DNA of 64,000 nucleotides from Alteromonas marina (GCF_000808575.1 NZ_JWLW01000066.1:1-64000); one strand, 5' to 3'. Numbered from the stretch's first letter, positions 9,600-19,856 are shown. A program made the numbers and translations. The notes: generated by a model from the letters alone, not told the origin.

Positions 9600-9948
9600 T
9601 TGATTCCTCTGAGCACAAAAGTGTATTCCCACTTAGATGGGAATGCATGAATGATTTATCAAGGCGAAGGGTATCATAAAATCCCTTTAAATTACCCATT
9701 ACTGAATTGATCTTTTAGTACACTCTATCCCTATCTACCTGTATATCTACCAACGCTATATTTCCACAAAATATATTTTGAAAAAAAATTCACAATTTTG
9801 TCATTGAGTTATAAGACTTTATCCCCACATCTGGGATATGCTTTAGCGTCTAAAGTGATATAGTCAGCAAAGCGTTGACTGGCACTTATTGAACAGGCGA
9901 AGATAAGTGTGCTTTAGACTACAATACTAAACCAACATGGAGACCGTC
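9600..9948. promoter_or_regulatory. Divergent grxD/sodB regulatory region with structured sodB leader
   Basis: This 349-nt divergent intergenic region is AT-rich near 9770-9800. Its right end (9841-9919) holds competing stems: CTTTAG (9841-9846) and GTCTAAAG (9848-9855) can form a tight hairpin, or GTCTAAAG can pair with CTTTAGAC (9912-9919), enclosing a second stem CACTTAT/ATAAGTG (9883-9889/9903-9909). The outer stem ends about 20 nt before the sodB ribosome site. Regulation by alternative folding is an inference. Confidence 0.5.
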
Positions 9949-10530
9949 ATGGCTTTTGAACTACCAGCATTACCATACGAACAAAATGCACTAGAACCGC
10001 ATATTTCTGCTGAAACGCTTGAATACCACTATGGCAAGCACCACGCTACTTATGTAACTAAGCTTAACGGCCTAGTTGAAGGTACTGACATGGAAAACAA
10101 AAGCCTAGAAGAAATCATCAAATCTTCTGAAGGCGGTGTTTTCAATAACGCAGCGCAAGTGTGGAACCACACATTCTACTGGCATTGCCTAAGTCCAAAC
10201 GGCGGCGGTGAGCCAACGGGCGCACTAGCTGACGCTATTAACGCAAAATGGGGGTCATTTGCAGACTTCCAAGCAGCGTTTAACGACAAAGCAGTGAACA
10301 ACTTCGGCTCTAGCTGGACATGGCTAGTTAAAACTGCAGACGGTAGCCTAGATATCGTTAACACTAGCAATGCAGAAACACCTATTTCTGGCGATGATCT
10401 AACACCAGTACTTACTGTTGACCTTTGGGAACACGCTTACTATATCGATTACCGTAACGCGCGTCCTAAGTACTTAGAAAACTTCTGGGCTCTAGTTAAC
10501 TGGGAATTCGCAAGCAAAAACTTTGCGTAA
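9949..10530 (+). CDS. sodB: Iron superoxide dismutase
   Basis: A cytosolic enzyme that converts superoxide to oxygen and hydrogen peroxide. The 193-residue product begins [17 protein letters not shown] and has the metal ligands in [12 protein letters not shown] (His), the NHTFYWHCL segment (His), and the signature [13 protein letters not shown] (Asp and His). The Fe-type Gln-containing GSSWTWLV region is present. The ATG at 9949 is preceded by GGAGA; an in-frame ATG at 9937 lies just before that site and is not preferred. It has its own terminator, so it is monocistronic. Iron-type enzymes are usually repressed under iron starvation by a small RNA; see the candidate at 20848. Confidence 0.96.
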   Translation: MAFELPALPYEQNALEPHISAETLEYHYGKHHATYVTKLNGLVEGTDMENKSLEEIIKSSEGGVFNNAAQVWNHTFYWHCLSPNGGGEPTGALADAINAKWGSFADFQAAFNDKAVNNFGSSWTWLVKTADGSLDIVNTSNAETPISGDDLTPVLTVDLWEHAYYIDYRNARPKYLENFWALVNWEFASKNFA

Positions 10531-10590
10531 GCCTTACGTCTTTTTGTAGTACACACTGTGTCCTACACAGCGTTAAGGAATACAAATAAA

Positions 10591-10618
10591 AAGCCCCGCT
10601 ATTTAGCGGGGCTTTTGT
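10591..10618 (+). terminator. Intrinsic terminator of sodB
   Basis: AAGCCCCGCT and AGCGGGGCTT pair perfectly over an ATTT loop and are followed by a T-rich run. Confidence 0.9.
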
Positions 10619-10770
10619 TTATGTAAAAGCTTCATTAAGAGACACTAAATTCTTATTAAAGTTGCATTTTTCGTTAGACGAAAGATTAAAAACTATACAC
10701 AATAATTACTATCGTTTTCCCAAATACCTACTAAGCTGAAATTACGGGGTTCCGTATTTAAGGGGTATTC

Positions 10771-12693
10771 ATGGGTATTTTTGAACACTATCAAAGTCGC
10801 TATGAAGAGCGAAAACAGGAAGAGTTCACCATTGGGGAGTTCCTTGAAATTTGTAAAGAGGATCAAACCGCTTATGCAAATGCGGCAGAACGTTTGCTAC
10901 AAGCTATCGGTGAGCCTGAATTAATCGACACTGCCAACGACCCGGCACTTAGCCGCATTTTCTCAAACCGCGTTATTTCTCGTTATCCAGCTTTTTCAGA
11001 ATTCTATGGCATGGAAGAGGCCATAGAACAAATCGTTTCTTACCTTAAACACGCCGCACAAGGCCTTGAAGAGAAGAAACAAATTCTCTATTTGCTCGGC
11101 CCAGTGGGTGGCGGTAAATCGTCTCTGGCAGAGAGACTTAAAGAACTGATGCAGCACGTACCTATTTATATGCTGAAAGGCTCGCCTGTTAACGACCATC
11201 CATTCTGTCTGTTTGATGTCAAAGAAGATGGCGACATTTTACAAAAAGAGTACGGCATTCCTAAGCGCTACTTAAAAACCATTATGTCGCCGTGGGCACG
11301 CAAACGCTTGCATGAATTCAATGGCGATATTACCCAGTTTAAGGTGGTTCGCGTTTACCCTTCAGTACTCGACCAAGTGGGTATCGCTAAAACCGAACCC
11401 GGTGATGAAAACAACCAAGATATTTCATCGCTTGTGGGTAAAGTTGATATTCGCCGCTTAGAACAATATGCACAAAACGACCCTGATGCTTACAGTTACT
11501 CGGGTTCACTATGTAAAGCCAATCAGGGCTTAATGGAATTTGTGGAGATGTTCAAAGCACCGATTAAGGTGCTTCATCCACTATTAACCGCTACACAAGA
11601 GGGTAACTACAACCCAACAGAGGGCTTCTCTGCCCTTCCCTTCGATGGGCTTATACTTGCGCACTCAAATGAATCTGAGTGGCAATCGTTTAGAAACAAT
11701 AAGAATAACGAAGCCTTCCTAGACCGTGTCTATATTGTAAAAGTACCGTACTGTTTGCGAGTACGTGAAGAAATTAAGATCTATAAAAAACTGCTGGACA
11801 GTAGCGAGCTTAACGGCGCGCCGTGTGCTCCAGACACGCTAGAGTGTTTAGCGCAGTTTACTGTGTTATCGCGCTTGAAAGAGCCAGAGAACTCAAGTCT
11901 GTTTTCTAAAATGCGAGTATATGATGGCGAGAGCCTGAAAGACACAGATCCGAAAGCCAAGTCGTACCAAGAGTACCGCGACTACGCCGGTGTCGATGAA
12001 GGCATGGAAGGATTATCCACCCGCTTTGCATTTAAGATCCTCTCTCGGGTTTTTAACTTCGATCACCAAGAAGTGGCAGCAAACCCAGTCCATTTGTTTT
12101 ATGTATTAGAGCGTCAAATTGAACGGGAGCAGTTCCCTCAAGAAACCGCTGATAAGTATTTGGAGTTTTTGAAAGGCTACCTCATTCCTCGCTACGTGGA
12201 ATTCATTGGTAAAGAGATTCAAACGGCTTACTTAGAATCGTATTCTGAATATGGGCAGAACCTGTTTGACCGCTATGTCACCTATGCTGATTTCTGGATC
12301 CAAGACCAAGAGTATCGTGACCCAGAAACCGGACAGCTGTTCGACAGAGCGTCACTGAATGCTGAGTTAGAAAAAACAGAGAAGCCTGCGGGAATAAGTA
12401 ATCCGAAAGACTTCCGTAACGAAATCGTTAACTTTGTTTTGAGAGCCCGTGCAAATAACGGCGGCAAAAACCCAGCATGGACCAGTTACGAGAAACTTCG
12501 CACCGTGATTGAGAAGAAAATGTTCTCTAACACGGAAGACTTACTGCCGGTTATTTCTTTCAACACCAAAGGCTCTGCAGAGGAGCAGAAAAAACACGAC
12601 GACTTTGTAAATCGTATGACCGAGAAGGGATATACGCAAAAACAAGTTCGGTTGCTGTGTGAATGGTACCTGCGCGTACGTAAAGCGTCTTAG
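10771..12693 (+). CDS. prkA: PrkA family serine protein kinase
   Basis: An AAA-type ATPase/protein kinase (YeaG in E. coli) linked to stationary-phase and nitrogen-starvation responses. The 640-residue protein has a Walker A motif in LLGPVGGGKSSLAERL (about residue 110) in its AAA domain and a C-terminal kinase-like PrkA domain. Length matches the family. It heads the conserved prkA-yeaH-ycgB set, all on the forward strand. The ATG follows an AAGGGG ribosome site. Confidence 0.95.
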   Translation: MGIFEHYQSRYEERKQEEFTIGEFLEICKEDQTAYANAAERLLQAIGEPELIDTANDPALSRIFSNRVISRYPAFSEFYGMEEAIEQIVSYLKHAAQGLEEKKQILYLLGPVGGGKSSLAERLKELMQHVPIYMLKGSPVNDHPFCLFDVKEDGDILQKEYGIPKRYLKTIMSPWARKRLHEFNGDITQFKVVRVYPSVLDQVGIAKTEPGDENNQDISSLVGKVDIRRLEQYAQNDPDAYSYSGSLCKANQGLMEFVEMFKAPIKVLHPLLTATQEGNYNPTEGFSALPFDGLILAHSNESEWQSFRNNKNNEAFLDRVYIVKVPYCLRVREEIKIYKKLLDSSELNGAPCAPDTLECLAQFTVLSRLKEPENSSLFSKMRVYDGESLKDTDPKAKSYQEYRDYAGVDEGMEGLSTRFAFKILSRVFNFDHQEVAANPVHLFYVLERQIEREQFPQETADKYLEFLKGYLIPRYVEFIGKEIQTAYLESYSEYGQNLFDRYVTYADFWIQDQEYRDPETGQLFDRASLNAELEKTEKPAGISNPKDFRNEIVNFVLRARANNGGKNPAWTSYEKLRTVIEKKMFSNTEDLLPVISFNTKGSAEEQKKHDDFVNRMTEKGYTQKQVRLLCEWYLRVRKAS

Positions 12694-12708
12694 CGCTAAA
12701 CGCATGTA

Positions 12709-12740
12709 GTGCTGAAGCGCGTGTAAGCGTGCTTCAGCAC
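12709..12740 (+). other. Strong hairpin between prkA and yeaH
   Basis: GTGCTGAAGC (12709-12718) pairs perfectly with GCTTCAGCAC (12731-12740), and the intervening bases can extend the stem. No T-run follows, so it does not look like a terminator. It may be an RNA processing or stabilising element that sets unequal prkA and yeaH expression. Confidence 0.6.
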
Positions 12741-12777
12741 GGGTATTTGTAGTTCACAACAAGACAAGCAGGTGTGT

Positions 12778-14064
12778 ATGGCGCATTTTATTGACCGAAG
12801 GTTAAACAGCAAAGGTAAGAGTACGGTAAACCGCCAGCGCTTTATTAAGCGTTACAAACAGCAGATAAAGCGCGCTGTTTCTGATGCAGTGGGTAAACGT
12901 TCTGTTACCGATTTAGATTCTGGCGAGCAAATTAGCATTCCAGCCAGAGATATCTCTGAACCTATTTTTCATACCGGCCGCGGCGGCAGTAGAGATATTG
13001 TCCACCCCGGCAACGACCAATTCACAGCGGGTGATAAAATTGATAGACCGCCAGGTGGCGGTGGCAAGGGCGCAGGCGAAGGCGACGCCAGCAATGAAGG
13101 CGAAGGCCAAGATGAGTTCGTATTTTCTATATCCAAAGACGAATATTTAGACCTACTTTTTGAAGATTTAGCGCTTCCCAACTTAAAGAAAAATCAATTC
13201 GATAAAGTCACCCAATACGAAACCTATCGCGCAGGTTATCAGACCGATGGCGTGCCAAGTAATTTAGATATTGTTCGCTCACTCAAAGGCTCTGTGGCAA
13301 GGCGTATTGCCTTAAGCGGAAGTGATAGAAAGAAACTGAGAGAGCTTGAAGAAAAACTTGCACTGCTTATAGAAGACAAGCACGACAATACGTTAGCCAT
13401 AAATGCATTAAAAGAAGAAATTGAAGCACTTAAAGCCAAAATAGCCCGAGTGCCTTTTATTGATACTTTCGATTTGCGCTTTAAGAACTATGACAAGCGT
13501 CCGCTTCCCTCAAGCAAAGCCGTAATGTTTTGCTTAATGGATGTATCTGGCTCTATGGACCAAGCCACCAAAGACATGGCTAAACGGTTTTATATCTTGC
13601 TGTATCTCTTTTTGACGCGAACCTACGAAAACGTAGACGTGGTGTACATTCGTCATCACACGCAAGCGAAAGAAGTAGACGAGCATGAGTTTTTCTACTC
13701 TCAAGAAACCGGCGGCACTATTGTTTCAAGTGCATTGAAGTTAATGGATGAAGTTGTCCGCGAGCGTTACAGCGATGGAAATTGGAATATATATGCTGCA
13801 CAAGCGTCAGATGGCGATAACTGGGCTGATGACTCGCCGCAGTGTCGTGACTTGCTTACCGCTAAACTGCTGCCCGCAACCCGTTACTATGCCTATATCG
13901 AGATAACCGAGAGGCAGCACCAAAGTTTGTGGCGAGAATACGAGAAAGTGGCCGCCACTCACGACAACTTTGTATGTAAGCACATACAAACACAGGCCGA
14001 CATCTATCCTGTGTTCAGAGAGCTATTCAAACGCTCTGAACAAGATGCGCAGCAAGGAGCCTAA
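12778..14064 (+). CDS. yeaH: YeaH/UPF0229 family VWA protein
   Basis: The middle member of the prkA-yeaH-ycgB triad. The 428-residue product begins [15 protein letters not shown] and has a Gly-rich linker (about 85-105), a coiled-coil stretch (about 180-220) and a C-terminal von Willebrand A-like domain with the metal-site motif [10 protein letters not shown] (about 250). Its biochemical function is unsettled; it is generally taken as the partner of the PrkA kinase. The ATG at 12778 is chosen over the GTG two codons upstream on family N-terminus. It ends one base before the ycgB start codon. Confidence 0.92.
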   Translation: MAHFIDRRLNSKGKSTVNRQRFIKRYKQQIKRAVSDAVGKRSVTDLDSGEQISIPARDISEPIFHTGRGGSRDIVHPGNDQFTAGDKIDRPPGGGGKGAGEGDASNEGEGQDEFVFSISKDEYLDLLFEDLALPNLKKNQFDKVTQYETYRAGYQTDGVPSNLDIVRSLKGSVARRIALSGSDRKKLRELEEKLALLIEDKHDNTLAINALKEEIEALKAKIARVPFIDTFDLRFKNYDKRPLPSSKAVMFCLMDVSGSMDQATKDMAKRFYILLYLFLTRTYENVDVVYIRHHTQAKEVDEHEFFYSQETGGTIVSSALKLMDEVVRERYSDGNWNIYAAQASDGDNWADDSPQCRDLLTAKLLPATRYYAYIEITERQHQSLWREYEKVAATHDNFVCKHIQTQADIYPVFRELFKRSEQDAQQGA

Positions 14065-14065
14065 T

Positions 14066-15613
14066 ATGACAACCGACGCTATGGCAAAAGAAAACAGCAA
14101 GCCTGAAACATCAAAACGCCACTTATTAAGCGATGGGCCCGACTGGACGTTTCCACTTATCGAAGAGTACGAGCAACACATCGACCGCATCGCCAAAAAG
14201 TTTAAGCTAGACACCTATCCCAATCAAATTGAGGTGATCACCGCAGAGCAGATGATGGATGCTTACGCCAGCATCGGCATGCCGCTTAACTACACGCACT
14301 GGAGCTTTGGCAAAAAGTTTATTCAAACTGAGCAACAATACCGTCGTGGACAAATGGGGCTGGCTTACGAAATCGTCATTAACTCTGACCCCTGCATTGC
14401 GTATTTAATGGAAGAGAACACCATTACCATGCAAGCGCTCGTTATGGCACATGCGTGCTACGGTCACAACTCATTCTTCAAAGGCAACTACTTATTTAAA
14501 ACCTGGACCGATGCCAGTTCTATTATCGATTATCTGGTGTTTGCTAAAAACTATATCGCGAAGTGCGAACAAAAGTACGGTTATGACGAAGTCGAAAACA
14601 TGCTCGACTCGTGTCACGCGCTTATGAATTACGGCGTTGACCGATATAAACGCCCGCAGAAGATTTCCCTACAAGAAGAGAAAAACAGACAAGAAGAGCG
14701 CGAGGCCTACCTGCAATCGCAAGTGAATGAGCTTTGGCGTACCTTGCCCGATAGCCCGCATAGCAAACACAAAGAAAAAATTCGTTTTCCACAAGAACCG
14801 CAAGAAAACCTGCTTTATTTTATTGAGAAAAACGCACCTTTACTTGAACCTTGGCAACGTGAAATTGTGCGTATTGTACGGAAAGTTTCGCAGTATTTTT
14901 ATCCGCAGAAACAGACTCAAGTAATGAATGAAGGATGGGCCTGTTTTTGGCACTATCACATTTTAAATGAGATGTATGACGAGGGTTTGGTCAGCGACCG
15001 CTTCATGATGGAGTTTTTGCACAGTCATTCAAGTGTGGTTATGCAGCCAGAGTACAACAGCCCTTATTACTCTGGCATCAATCCGTATGCGTTAGGCTTT
15101 TCCATGTTCATGGATATTAAACGGGTGTGTCAGTCCCCCACTGAAGAAGACTATAAATATCTTCCAAGTATTGCGGGAAAAGACTGGCTGGAGACCGTGC
15201 ATTTCGCCATGGAAAACTTTAAAGACGAAAGTTTTATCAGTCAGTTTTTATCGCCTAAAGTTATTCGCGACTTTAAGTTATTCGCCCTTGAAGATGACAC
15301 CACCAAGCCCTTTATTGCGGTGAGCGCTATTCATGACGAAATGGGTTATCAGATTATTAAAGAGAAGCTGTCTGCTCAGTACAATTTGAGTAATTTAGAA
15401 CCCAACATTCAGGTGCATAATGTTGATGTGAGAGGCGACCGTTCGCTTACTCTTCGCTATATTCCTCAGCGAGGAATTCCGCTAGGCGATTCAAAAGATG
15501 AAGTTATGCGCCACCTGCACAGGCTGTGGAAATTCGATGTACGTTTAGAGCAAGACAATGGTGATGATGGTATTGACGTGATATCAGAGTGTAAACGTGC
15601 ACCGCAGGCGTAA
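14066..15613 (+). CDS. ycgB: SpoVR family protein
   Basis: A 515-residue SpoVR-like protein, the third member of the stress triad. Despite the name (stage V sporulation) it is widespread in non-sporulating gammaproteobacteria; its molecular activity is not established. Recognisable segments include DWTFPLIEEYEQHIDRIA near the N-terminus and MNEGWACFWHYHILNEMYD in the middle, typical of the family. The open frame runs upstream into yeaH, but an AAGGAG ribosome site 8 nt before the ATG at 14066 fixes the start. Only one base separates it from the yeaH stop. Confidence 0.93.
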   Translation: MTTDAMAKENSKPETSKRHLLSDGPDWTFPLIEEYEQHIDRIAKKFKLDTYPNQIEVITAEQMMDAYASIGMPLNYTHWSFGKKFIQTEQQYRRGQMGLAYEIVINSDPCIAYLMEENTITMQALVMAHACYGHNSFFKGNYLFKTWTDASSIIDYLVFAKNYIAKCEQKYGYDEVENMLDSCHALMNYGVDRYKRPQKISLQEEKNRQEEREAYLQSQVNELWRTLPDSPHSKHKEKIRFPQEPQENLLYFIEKNAPLLEPWQREIVRIVRKVSQYFYPQKQTQVMNEGWACFWHYHILNEMYDEGLVSDRFMMEFLHSHSSVVMQPEYNSPYYSGINPYALGFSMFMDIKRVCQSPTEEDYKYLPSIAGKDWLETVHFAMENFKDESFISQFLSPKVIRDFKLFALEDDTTKPFIAVSAIHDEMGYQIIKEKLSAQYNLSNLEPNIQVHNVDVRGDRSLTLRYIPQRGIPLGDSKDEVMRHLHRLWKFDVRLEQDNGDDGIDVISECKRAPQA

Positions 15614-15622
15614 GCCTGCGGT
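15601..15622 (+). other. Hairpin with the ycgB stop codon in its loop
   Basis: ACCGCAGGC and GCCTGCGGT form nine perfect pairs around GTAA, which contains the TAA stop. No T-run follows. It may act as the 3' end of the prkA-yeaH-ycgB transcript by a non-standard route, or protect the mRNA. Confidence 0.55.
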
Positions 15623-15641
15623 CAGCCCTTAAAACAAGATT

Positions 15642-16859
15642 TTAAGCCGCCTTCGCACCTTCCATTTCTTTTCTGGAACACAGTAACAATGACAATGCGC
15701 CTATTGCTGCAAAAACGGCTGCGGTAACGAACGTCTCATAGGCGTTAGTGCCTTGCTGCCATTGCTGCCCTGCCATGTAGTTTCCAAATGCACCACCTAA
15801 TCCAAACGCTATACTGATATATACCGCTTGCCCTCGGCTTTGATACGCCTTCGGCAGGAACTGATGGATAAAATGCACCGATACTGCATGCGTTAAACCA
15901 AAGCTTAATGCATGAATAAGCTGACTCAACACAATCACCATAAAGGTATCAGCGAATGCCGCCATGACATACCAGCGAAGCCCTGTCAGTGCGATGCTCA
16001 CAAACAATAAATTCCACACGCCAAACTGGCTAATCAGACGGCGGGCAATAAGAAATATCCCCACCTCGGCAAGTACCCCAAGCGCGATAAAGATGCCAGT
16101 TTGTTGACCGCTGTAATCAAGGTCGCGCATGTAAAGTGCGAAAAATCCGTAATACGCACCAAAGCTAATTTGCAAGCACGCTGAAGCGAATATAAAGATG
16201 GCGAAAGGTTTTTGTTTGGCGTATTTCCAAATACTTCCCGCCGTAGACGTTTCAGGTGCAGCTTCTTTGGGCGCATGTATGAACAAGGTACTGATGAACA
16301 GTAACGCGAGTACGCCAATACTGGCGTGCACTGGCGTATCGGTAGAAAAAATGTCTAGGGCCTTTCCTACACCGACCGTCAAACAAATAAAGCCAACGCT
16401 CCCCCATAGCCTTACCTGCCCATACGTGGCATTGGTTTTCGCCACCGTGTTCATGGTGATAACTTCAAGTTGAGGCAACACCGCTGTCCAGAACATCATC
16501 ATTAATCCGAACGCCAGCGTAAGCCCCCAAAAACTGGTGAAGTAAAACACCGAACTGAAAGTCAGTACGGTGAGCAAGCAGCCTAAACGCATTACGCCAA
16601 TGGCATTGCCCGTTTTATCGGCCACGCCGGCCCACAGGCCTGGCCCTAAAATACGCGCTAAAGTTATAACCGCAAAGAGTTCACCGATTTCGGCAGAGGA
16701 AAATCCCCGCCCATCAAGGAAGATACCTAAATAAGGCACAAGCACGCCAAGCTGACCGAAGTAAAGCCAGTAGGTGATAGCAAGAATAAAGAGGCCGGTT
16801 TTGCTGCTTGCTGGGCTCGCCGAAGTGCTTTTGGCATCGTTTAGGCCATTTGGTGACAA
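15642..16859 (-). CDS. MFS transporter, HcaT/phenylpropionate-permease-like
   Basis: A 12-helix inner-membrane permease of the major facilitator superfamily. The 405-residue sequence matches the HcaT-type group: an N-terminal YWLYFGQLGVLVPYLGIFLD helix and LFAVITLARILGPGLWAGVADK. Substrate is not evident; in E. coli HcaT is thought to import 3-phenylpropionate. The start is a TTG preceded by GGAG about 7 nt upstream; no in-frame ATG occurs near it. It lies just downstream of the aroC terminator and is a separate unit. Confidence 0.85.
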   Translation of the reverse strand: MSPNGLNDAKSTSASPASSKTGLFILAITYWLYFGQLGVLVPYLGIFLDGRGFSSAEIGELFAVITLARILGPGLWAGVADKTGNAIGVMRLGCLLTVLTFSSVFYFTSFWGLTLAFGLMMMFWTAVLPQLEVITMNTVAKTNATYGQVRLWGSVGFICLTVGVGKALDIFSTDTPVHASIGVLALLFISTLFIHAPKEAAPETSTAGSIWKYAKQKPFAIFIFASACLQISFGAYYGFFALYMRDLDYSGQQTGIFIALGVLAEVGIFLIARRLISQFGVWNLLFVSIALTGLRWYVMAAFADTFMVIVLSQLIHALSFGLTHAVSVHFIHQFLPKAYQSRGQAVYISIAFGLGGAFGNYMAGQQWQQGTNAYETFVTAAVFAAIGALSLLLCSRKEMEGAKAA

Positions 16860-16876
16860 TTCACATCTCCATATGC

Positions 16877-16909
16877 AAAAACGCCACTAGCGCAAAACTG
16901 GTAGTGGCG
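16877..16909 (-). terminator. Intrinsic terminator of the prmB-aroC operon
   Basis: On the reverse strand CGCCACTA and TAGTGGCG form an eight-pair stem followed by TTTTTG. It lies 100 nt after aroC and immediately before the ribosome site of the MFS gene. Confidence 0.7.
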
Positions 16910-17010
16910 AATAGTAAAATTCATTGGCGCAACATGTTTTTAGTGCTGCGCGTATTTGTAAACCGCGTGAATATGGCGGTCGTTAGAATGCGGCGCTGGG
17001 ATTATAAACG

Positions 17011-18108
17011 CTATGCCTGACCAGCAATAGGCTTGGTGGTCGATAGCACACCGGCATTTTGCGCGCGATGACGCAGCAGATGATCCATCAATACCAGCGC
17101 CAGCATGGCTTCAGCAATAGGTACAGCACGGATACCCACACACGGGTCGTGACGCCCTTTGGTGACGATATCGATTTCCTCATTGTCTTTATTGATAGTT
17201 TTACCGGGAACCGAAATACTTGAGGTCGGCTTAAGCGCCATGTGTACTTCAATGTCCTGACCGGTAGAGATGCCGCCTAGCACGCCACCTGCATGATTAG
17301 ATGTGAAGCCGTCAGGAGTAAGCGTATCGCGGTGTTCACTGCCTTTTTGATTAATAACATCAAAACCATCACCAATTTCCACGCCCTTTACAGCATTAAT
17401 TCCCATCATGGCGTGGGCAATTTCAGCATCTAGCCTATCAAAAACTGGCTCGCCAAGGCCTACAGGCACGTTCTTCGCAACAACCGATACTTTCGCGCCA
17501 ATGCTGTCGCCTGACTTTTTAAGATCTCGCATGTACTCGTCCAGCGCATCTAACTTAGACTCATCTGGACAGAAAAACGGATTAGTGTTGGTTACGCTGT
17601 GATCAACCTTATCTACTGTTACCGGCCCAAGCTGAGACAAATAGCCTAATACTTCAATGCCGTGCACTTCTTTGAGGTACTTTTTCGCAATACCACCTGC
17701 AGCTACGCGAATAGCTGTTTCGCGGGCTGATGAACGTCCGCCACCGCGATAGTCGCGGCTACCGTATTTTTGATCGTAAGTGTAGTCGGCATGACCAGGA
17801 CGGAAGCGGTCTTTGATATTGCCGTAATCTTGGCTTCGCTGGTCTTTATTTTTAATCAACAGACCAATGCTAGTGCCGGTTGTTTTGCCTTCAAATACGC
17901 CAGATAAAATTTGTACTTCATCGTCTTCTCTTCGCGCCGTAGTATAGCGAGAGGTGCCGGGCTTACGTCTGTCTAAATCAACCTGAAGATCTTCTTCTGT
18001 GATCTCAAGTCCTGGAGGGCAACCGTCTACTACACCGCCAATTGCAATGCCGTGGCTTTCACCAAACGTGGTTACAGTGAAAAGTTTTCCGAAGCTGTTA
18101 CCTGACAT
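17011..18108 (-). CDS. aroC: Chorismate synthase
   Basis: The last enzyme of the shikimate pathway, making chorismate from EPSP with reduced FMN. The 365 residues include the signatures [18 protein letters not shown] near the N-terminus, the [20 protein letters not shown] segment (about 104-124) and the C-terminal [17 protein letters not shown]. Length matches the bacterial enzyme. It follows prmB with a 9-nt gap, as in many gammaproteobacteria. Confidence 0.98.
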   Translation of the reverse strand: MSGNSFGKLFTVTTFGESHGIAIGGVVDGCPPGLEITEEDLQVDLDRRKPGTSRYTTARREDDEVQILSGVFEGKTTGTSIGLLIKNKDQRSQDYGNIKDRFRPGHADYTYDQKYGSRDYRGGGRSSARETAIRVAAGGIAKKYLKEVHGIEVLGYLSQLGPVTVDKVDHSVTNTNPFFCPDESKLDALDEYMRDLKKSGDSIGAKVSVVAKNVPVGLGEPVFDRLDAEIAHAMMGINAVKGVEIGDGFDVINQKGSEHRDTLTPDGFTSNHAGGVLGGISTGQDIEVHMALKPTSSISVPGKTINKDNEEIDIVTKGRHDPCVGIRAVPIAEAMLALVLMDHLLRHRAQNAGVLSTTKPIAGQA

Positions 18109-18117
18109 AATTAACTA

Positions 18118-19053
18118 TTAATCCTTACTACTAAAATACTGTACTAATGTGTTTTTGCGAACGGCGAAAATACCTGAACCGCCATTTTCGAACTCAAGCC
18201 AAATGACTTCTAAGCCAGGGAACCTTTCGCTCATGTGCACTTCGCTATTTCCAACTTCAACGAATAACCAGCCACCGTCATTAAGGTAAGTTGGCGCCTC
18301 TTTAAGCATGATATCAACCAGTTCCAGACCGTCTTCACCTGCGGCAAGGGCAAGCTCAGGCTCGTGGTGATACTCTTCTGGCAGGTCAGCCATGTCCTCT
18401 GCGTCAACATAAGGAGGATTAGACACGATAAGGTCGTATTTCTGCCCTTCTAAACTTGAAAACAGGTCAGACTGAATGGGATAAACACGGTGACTAAGAC
18501 CATGCTCCTGAATATTAATATCGGCCACTTCCAATGCATCTGTGCTGATATCAACGGCATCTACCTGCGCCTCTGGGTATGCATGAGCAAGCGCAATAGC
18601 AATACACGCACCGCCCGTGCACATATCAAGAATACTGTTAGGCGTCGACTCTACAAATGGCGCAAACTCTTTTTGAATGAGTTCAGCAAATGGAGACCGA
18701 GGAATGAGCACTCGCTCGTCTACATAGAACGGCATACCGCAGAACCAGGCTTCGTTTGTGATATAAGGCAATGGCATGCGAGTTTGCACGCGCTTTAAAA
18801 CAAGCTCTGCAATCTTCTCTCGCTCGCTTTTCGTTAAGCGAGACGTCATTACGCTGTCCCCAACTTGCTCTAATATAGGATGAGGCAAATGTAAGGCTTG
18901 CATAACTAGGCTTGTCGCTTCATCCCATGCATTGTCAGTACCATGACCAAAATACAAAGCCGCATCGTTAAAACGGCTGGTTGCCCATCGTGTCATATCT
19001 AACAGGGTATGCAGATCTTCAATGGCTTCTTCGAGGTAAAACTTATCGGTCAT
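18118..19053 (-). CDS. prmB: 50S ribosomal protein L3 N5-glutamine methyltransferase
   Basis: A SAM-dependent methyltransferase that methylates a glutamine of ribosomal protein L3. The 311-residue protein (from ATG 19053, MTDKFYLEEAIEDL) matches PrmB length. It carries the conserved WFCGMPFYVDERVLIPRSP region, a SAM-binding DMCTGGACIAIALA motif (with GGA where GSG is common) and the catalytic NPPY. An in-frame ATG 45 nt upstream lacks family support. It is divergent from smrB, the same layout as in E. coli. Confidence 0.96.
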   Translation of the reverse strand: MTDKFYLEEAIEDLHTLLDMTRWATSRFNDAALYFGHGTDNAWDEATSLVMQALHLPHPILEQVGDSVMTSRLTKSEREKIAELVLKRVQTRMPLPYITNEAWFCGMPFYVDERVLIPRSPFAELIQKEFAPFVESTPNSILDMCTGGACIAIALAHAYPEAQVDAVDISTDALEVADINIQEHGLSHRVYPIQSDLFSSLEGQKYDLIVSNPPYVDAEDMADLPEEYHHEPELALAAGEDGLELVDIMLKEAPTYLNDGGWLFVEVGNSEVHMSERFPGLEVIWLEFENGGSGIFAVRKNTLVQYFSSKD

Positions 19054-19205
19054 GGCGTTTGGGTACATCAAAAATTTCAAAGCTGGTATCATACCCAAAC
19101 TTCATACCGATTCACATAATTAACTACGTACCGAATCTTTCTATTCGTTATAATTTAGGCGTTTTGAATCGTTAAACTCGAGTGTATTTACCCAAGCTAT
19201 CGTTG

Positions 19206-19856
19206 ATGAAAACCTTTAAAAAAGAACTCAAAGCATTGAAGAAGCAACTTTCTGAACCTCATCGCCATAAAAGTCAGGCGAGACAGGAAGGCGCCCGTAA
19301 TGGAAATATGTCTACGAATACCGAGGAAGAGACCTTTTCATTTGCCGATGCAATGCAGGGAGTGACGCCTTTATCACAAGATAAAGTTGAGCCTGATAAG
19401 CAAGTTGAGTTATTTAAGAAGTCACAGCAGGTAAAAGGTAAACATCTAAAACACAGTAAGCAATTAGCGGCAAGCTTCGACTTTTCTGATATGTACCAGG
19501 CAGCGTTGCCGCAAGAAGGACCCATGCGCTTTTGCCAAGAAGGTGAGTCTACGCATATTTTGAAACAGTTACGCCGTGGCGACTACTCGCCAGAAATGAC
19601 TTTAGATTTACATGGCCTTACCCGAGAGATGGCAAAAGCCGAGCTTGCCGCACTTATTCACACGGCAAGAAAAGAACTGATAGATTGCGTGTGTGTAATG
19701 CATGGTTTTGGTCAGGGCGTGCTAAAAGCCGCCCTGCCCCATTACTTAGTTCAGCACCCACACGTACGTGCATTTCATCAAGCGCCCCTCGAATACGGTG
19801 GACAAGCAGCACTATTGGTACTCATCGACATACCGCTTCAAAACAACAAGCGTTAA
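19206..19856 (+). CDS. smrB: SmrB endonuclease (ribosome rescue factor)
   Basis: A Smr-domain endonuclease that cleaves mRNA between collided ribosomes. The 216-residue protein has an N-terminal basic/coiled region and a C-terminal Smr domain from about 120, with the LDLHG motif and the HGFG motif; the segment LRRGDYSPEMTLDLHG closely resembles E. coli SmrB. The frame is open upstream to a GTG at 19182; the ATG at 19206 (MKTFKKEL) is preferred on family N-terminus. It is divergent from prmB-aroC. Confidence 0.94.
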   Translation: MKTFKKELKALKKQLSEPHRHKSQARQEGARNGNMSTNTEEETFSFADAMQGVTPLSQDKVEPDKQVELFKKSQQVKGKHLKHSKQLAASFDFSDMYQAALPQEGPMRFCQEGESTHILKQLRRGDYSPEMTLDLHGLTREMAKAELAALIHTARKELIDCVCVMHGFGQGVLKAALPHYLVQHPHVRAFHQAPLEYGGQAALLVLIDIPLQNNKR

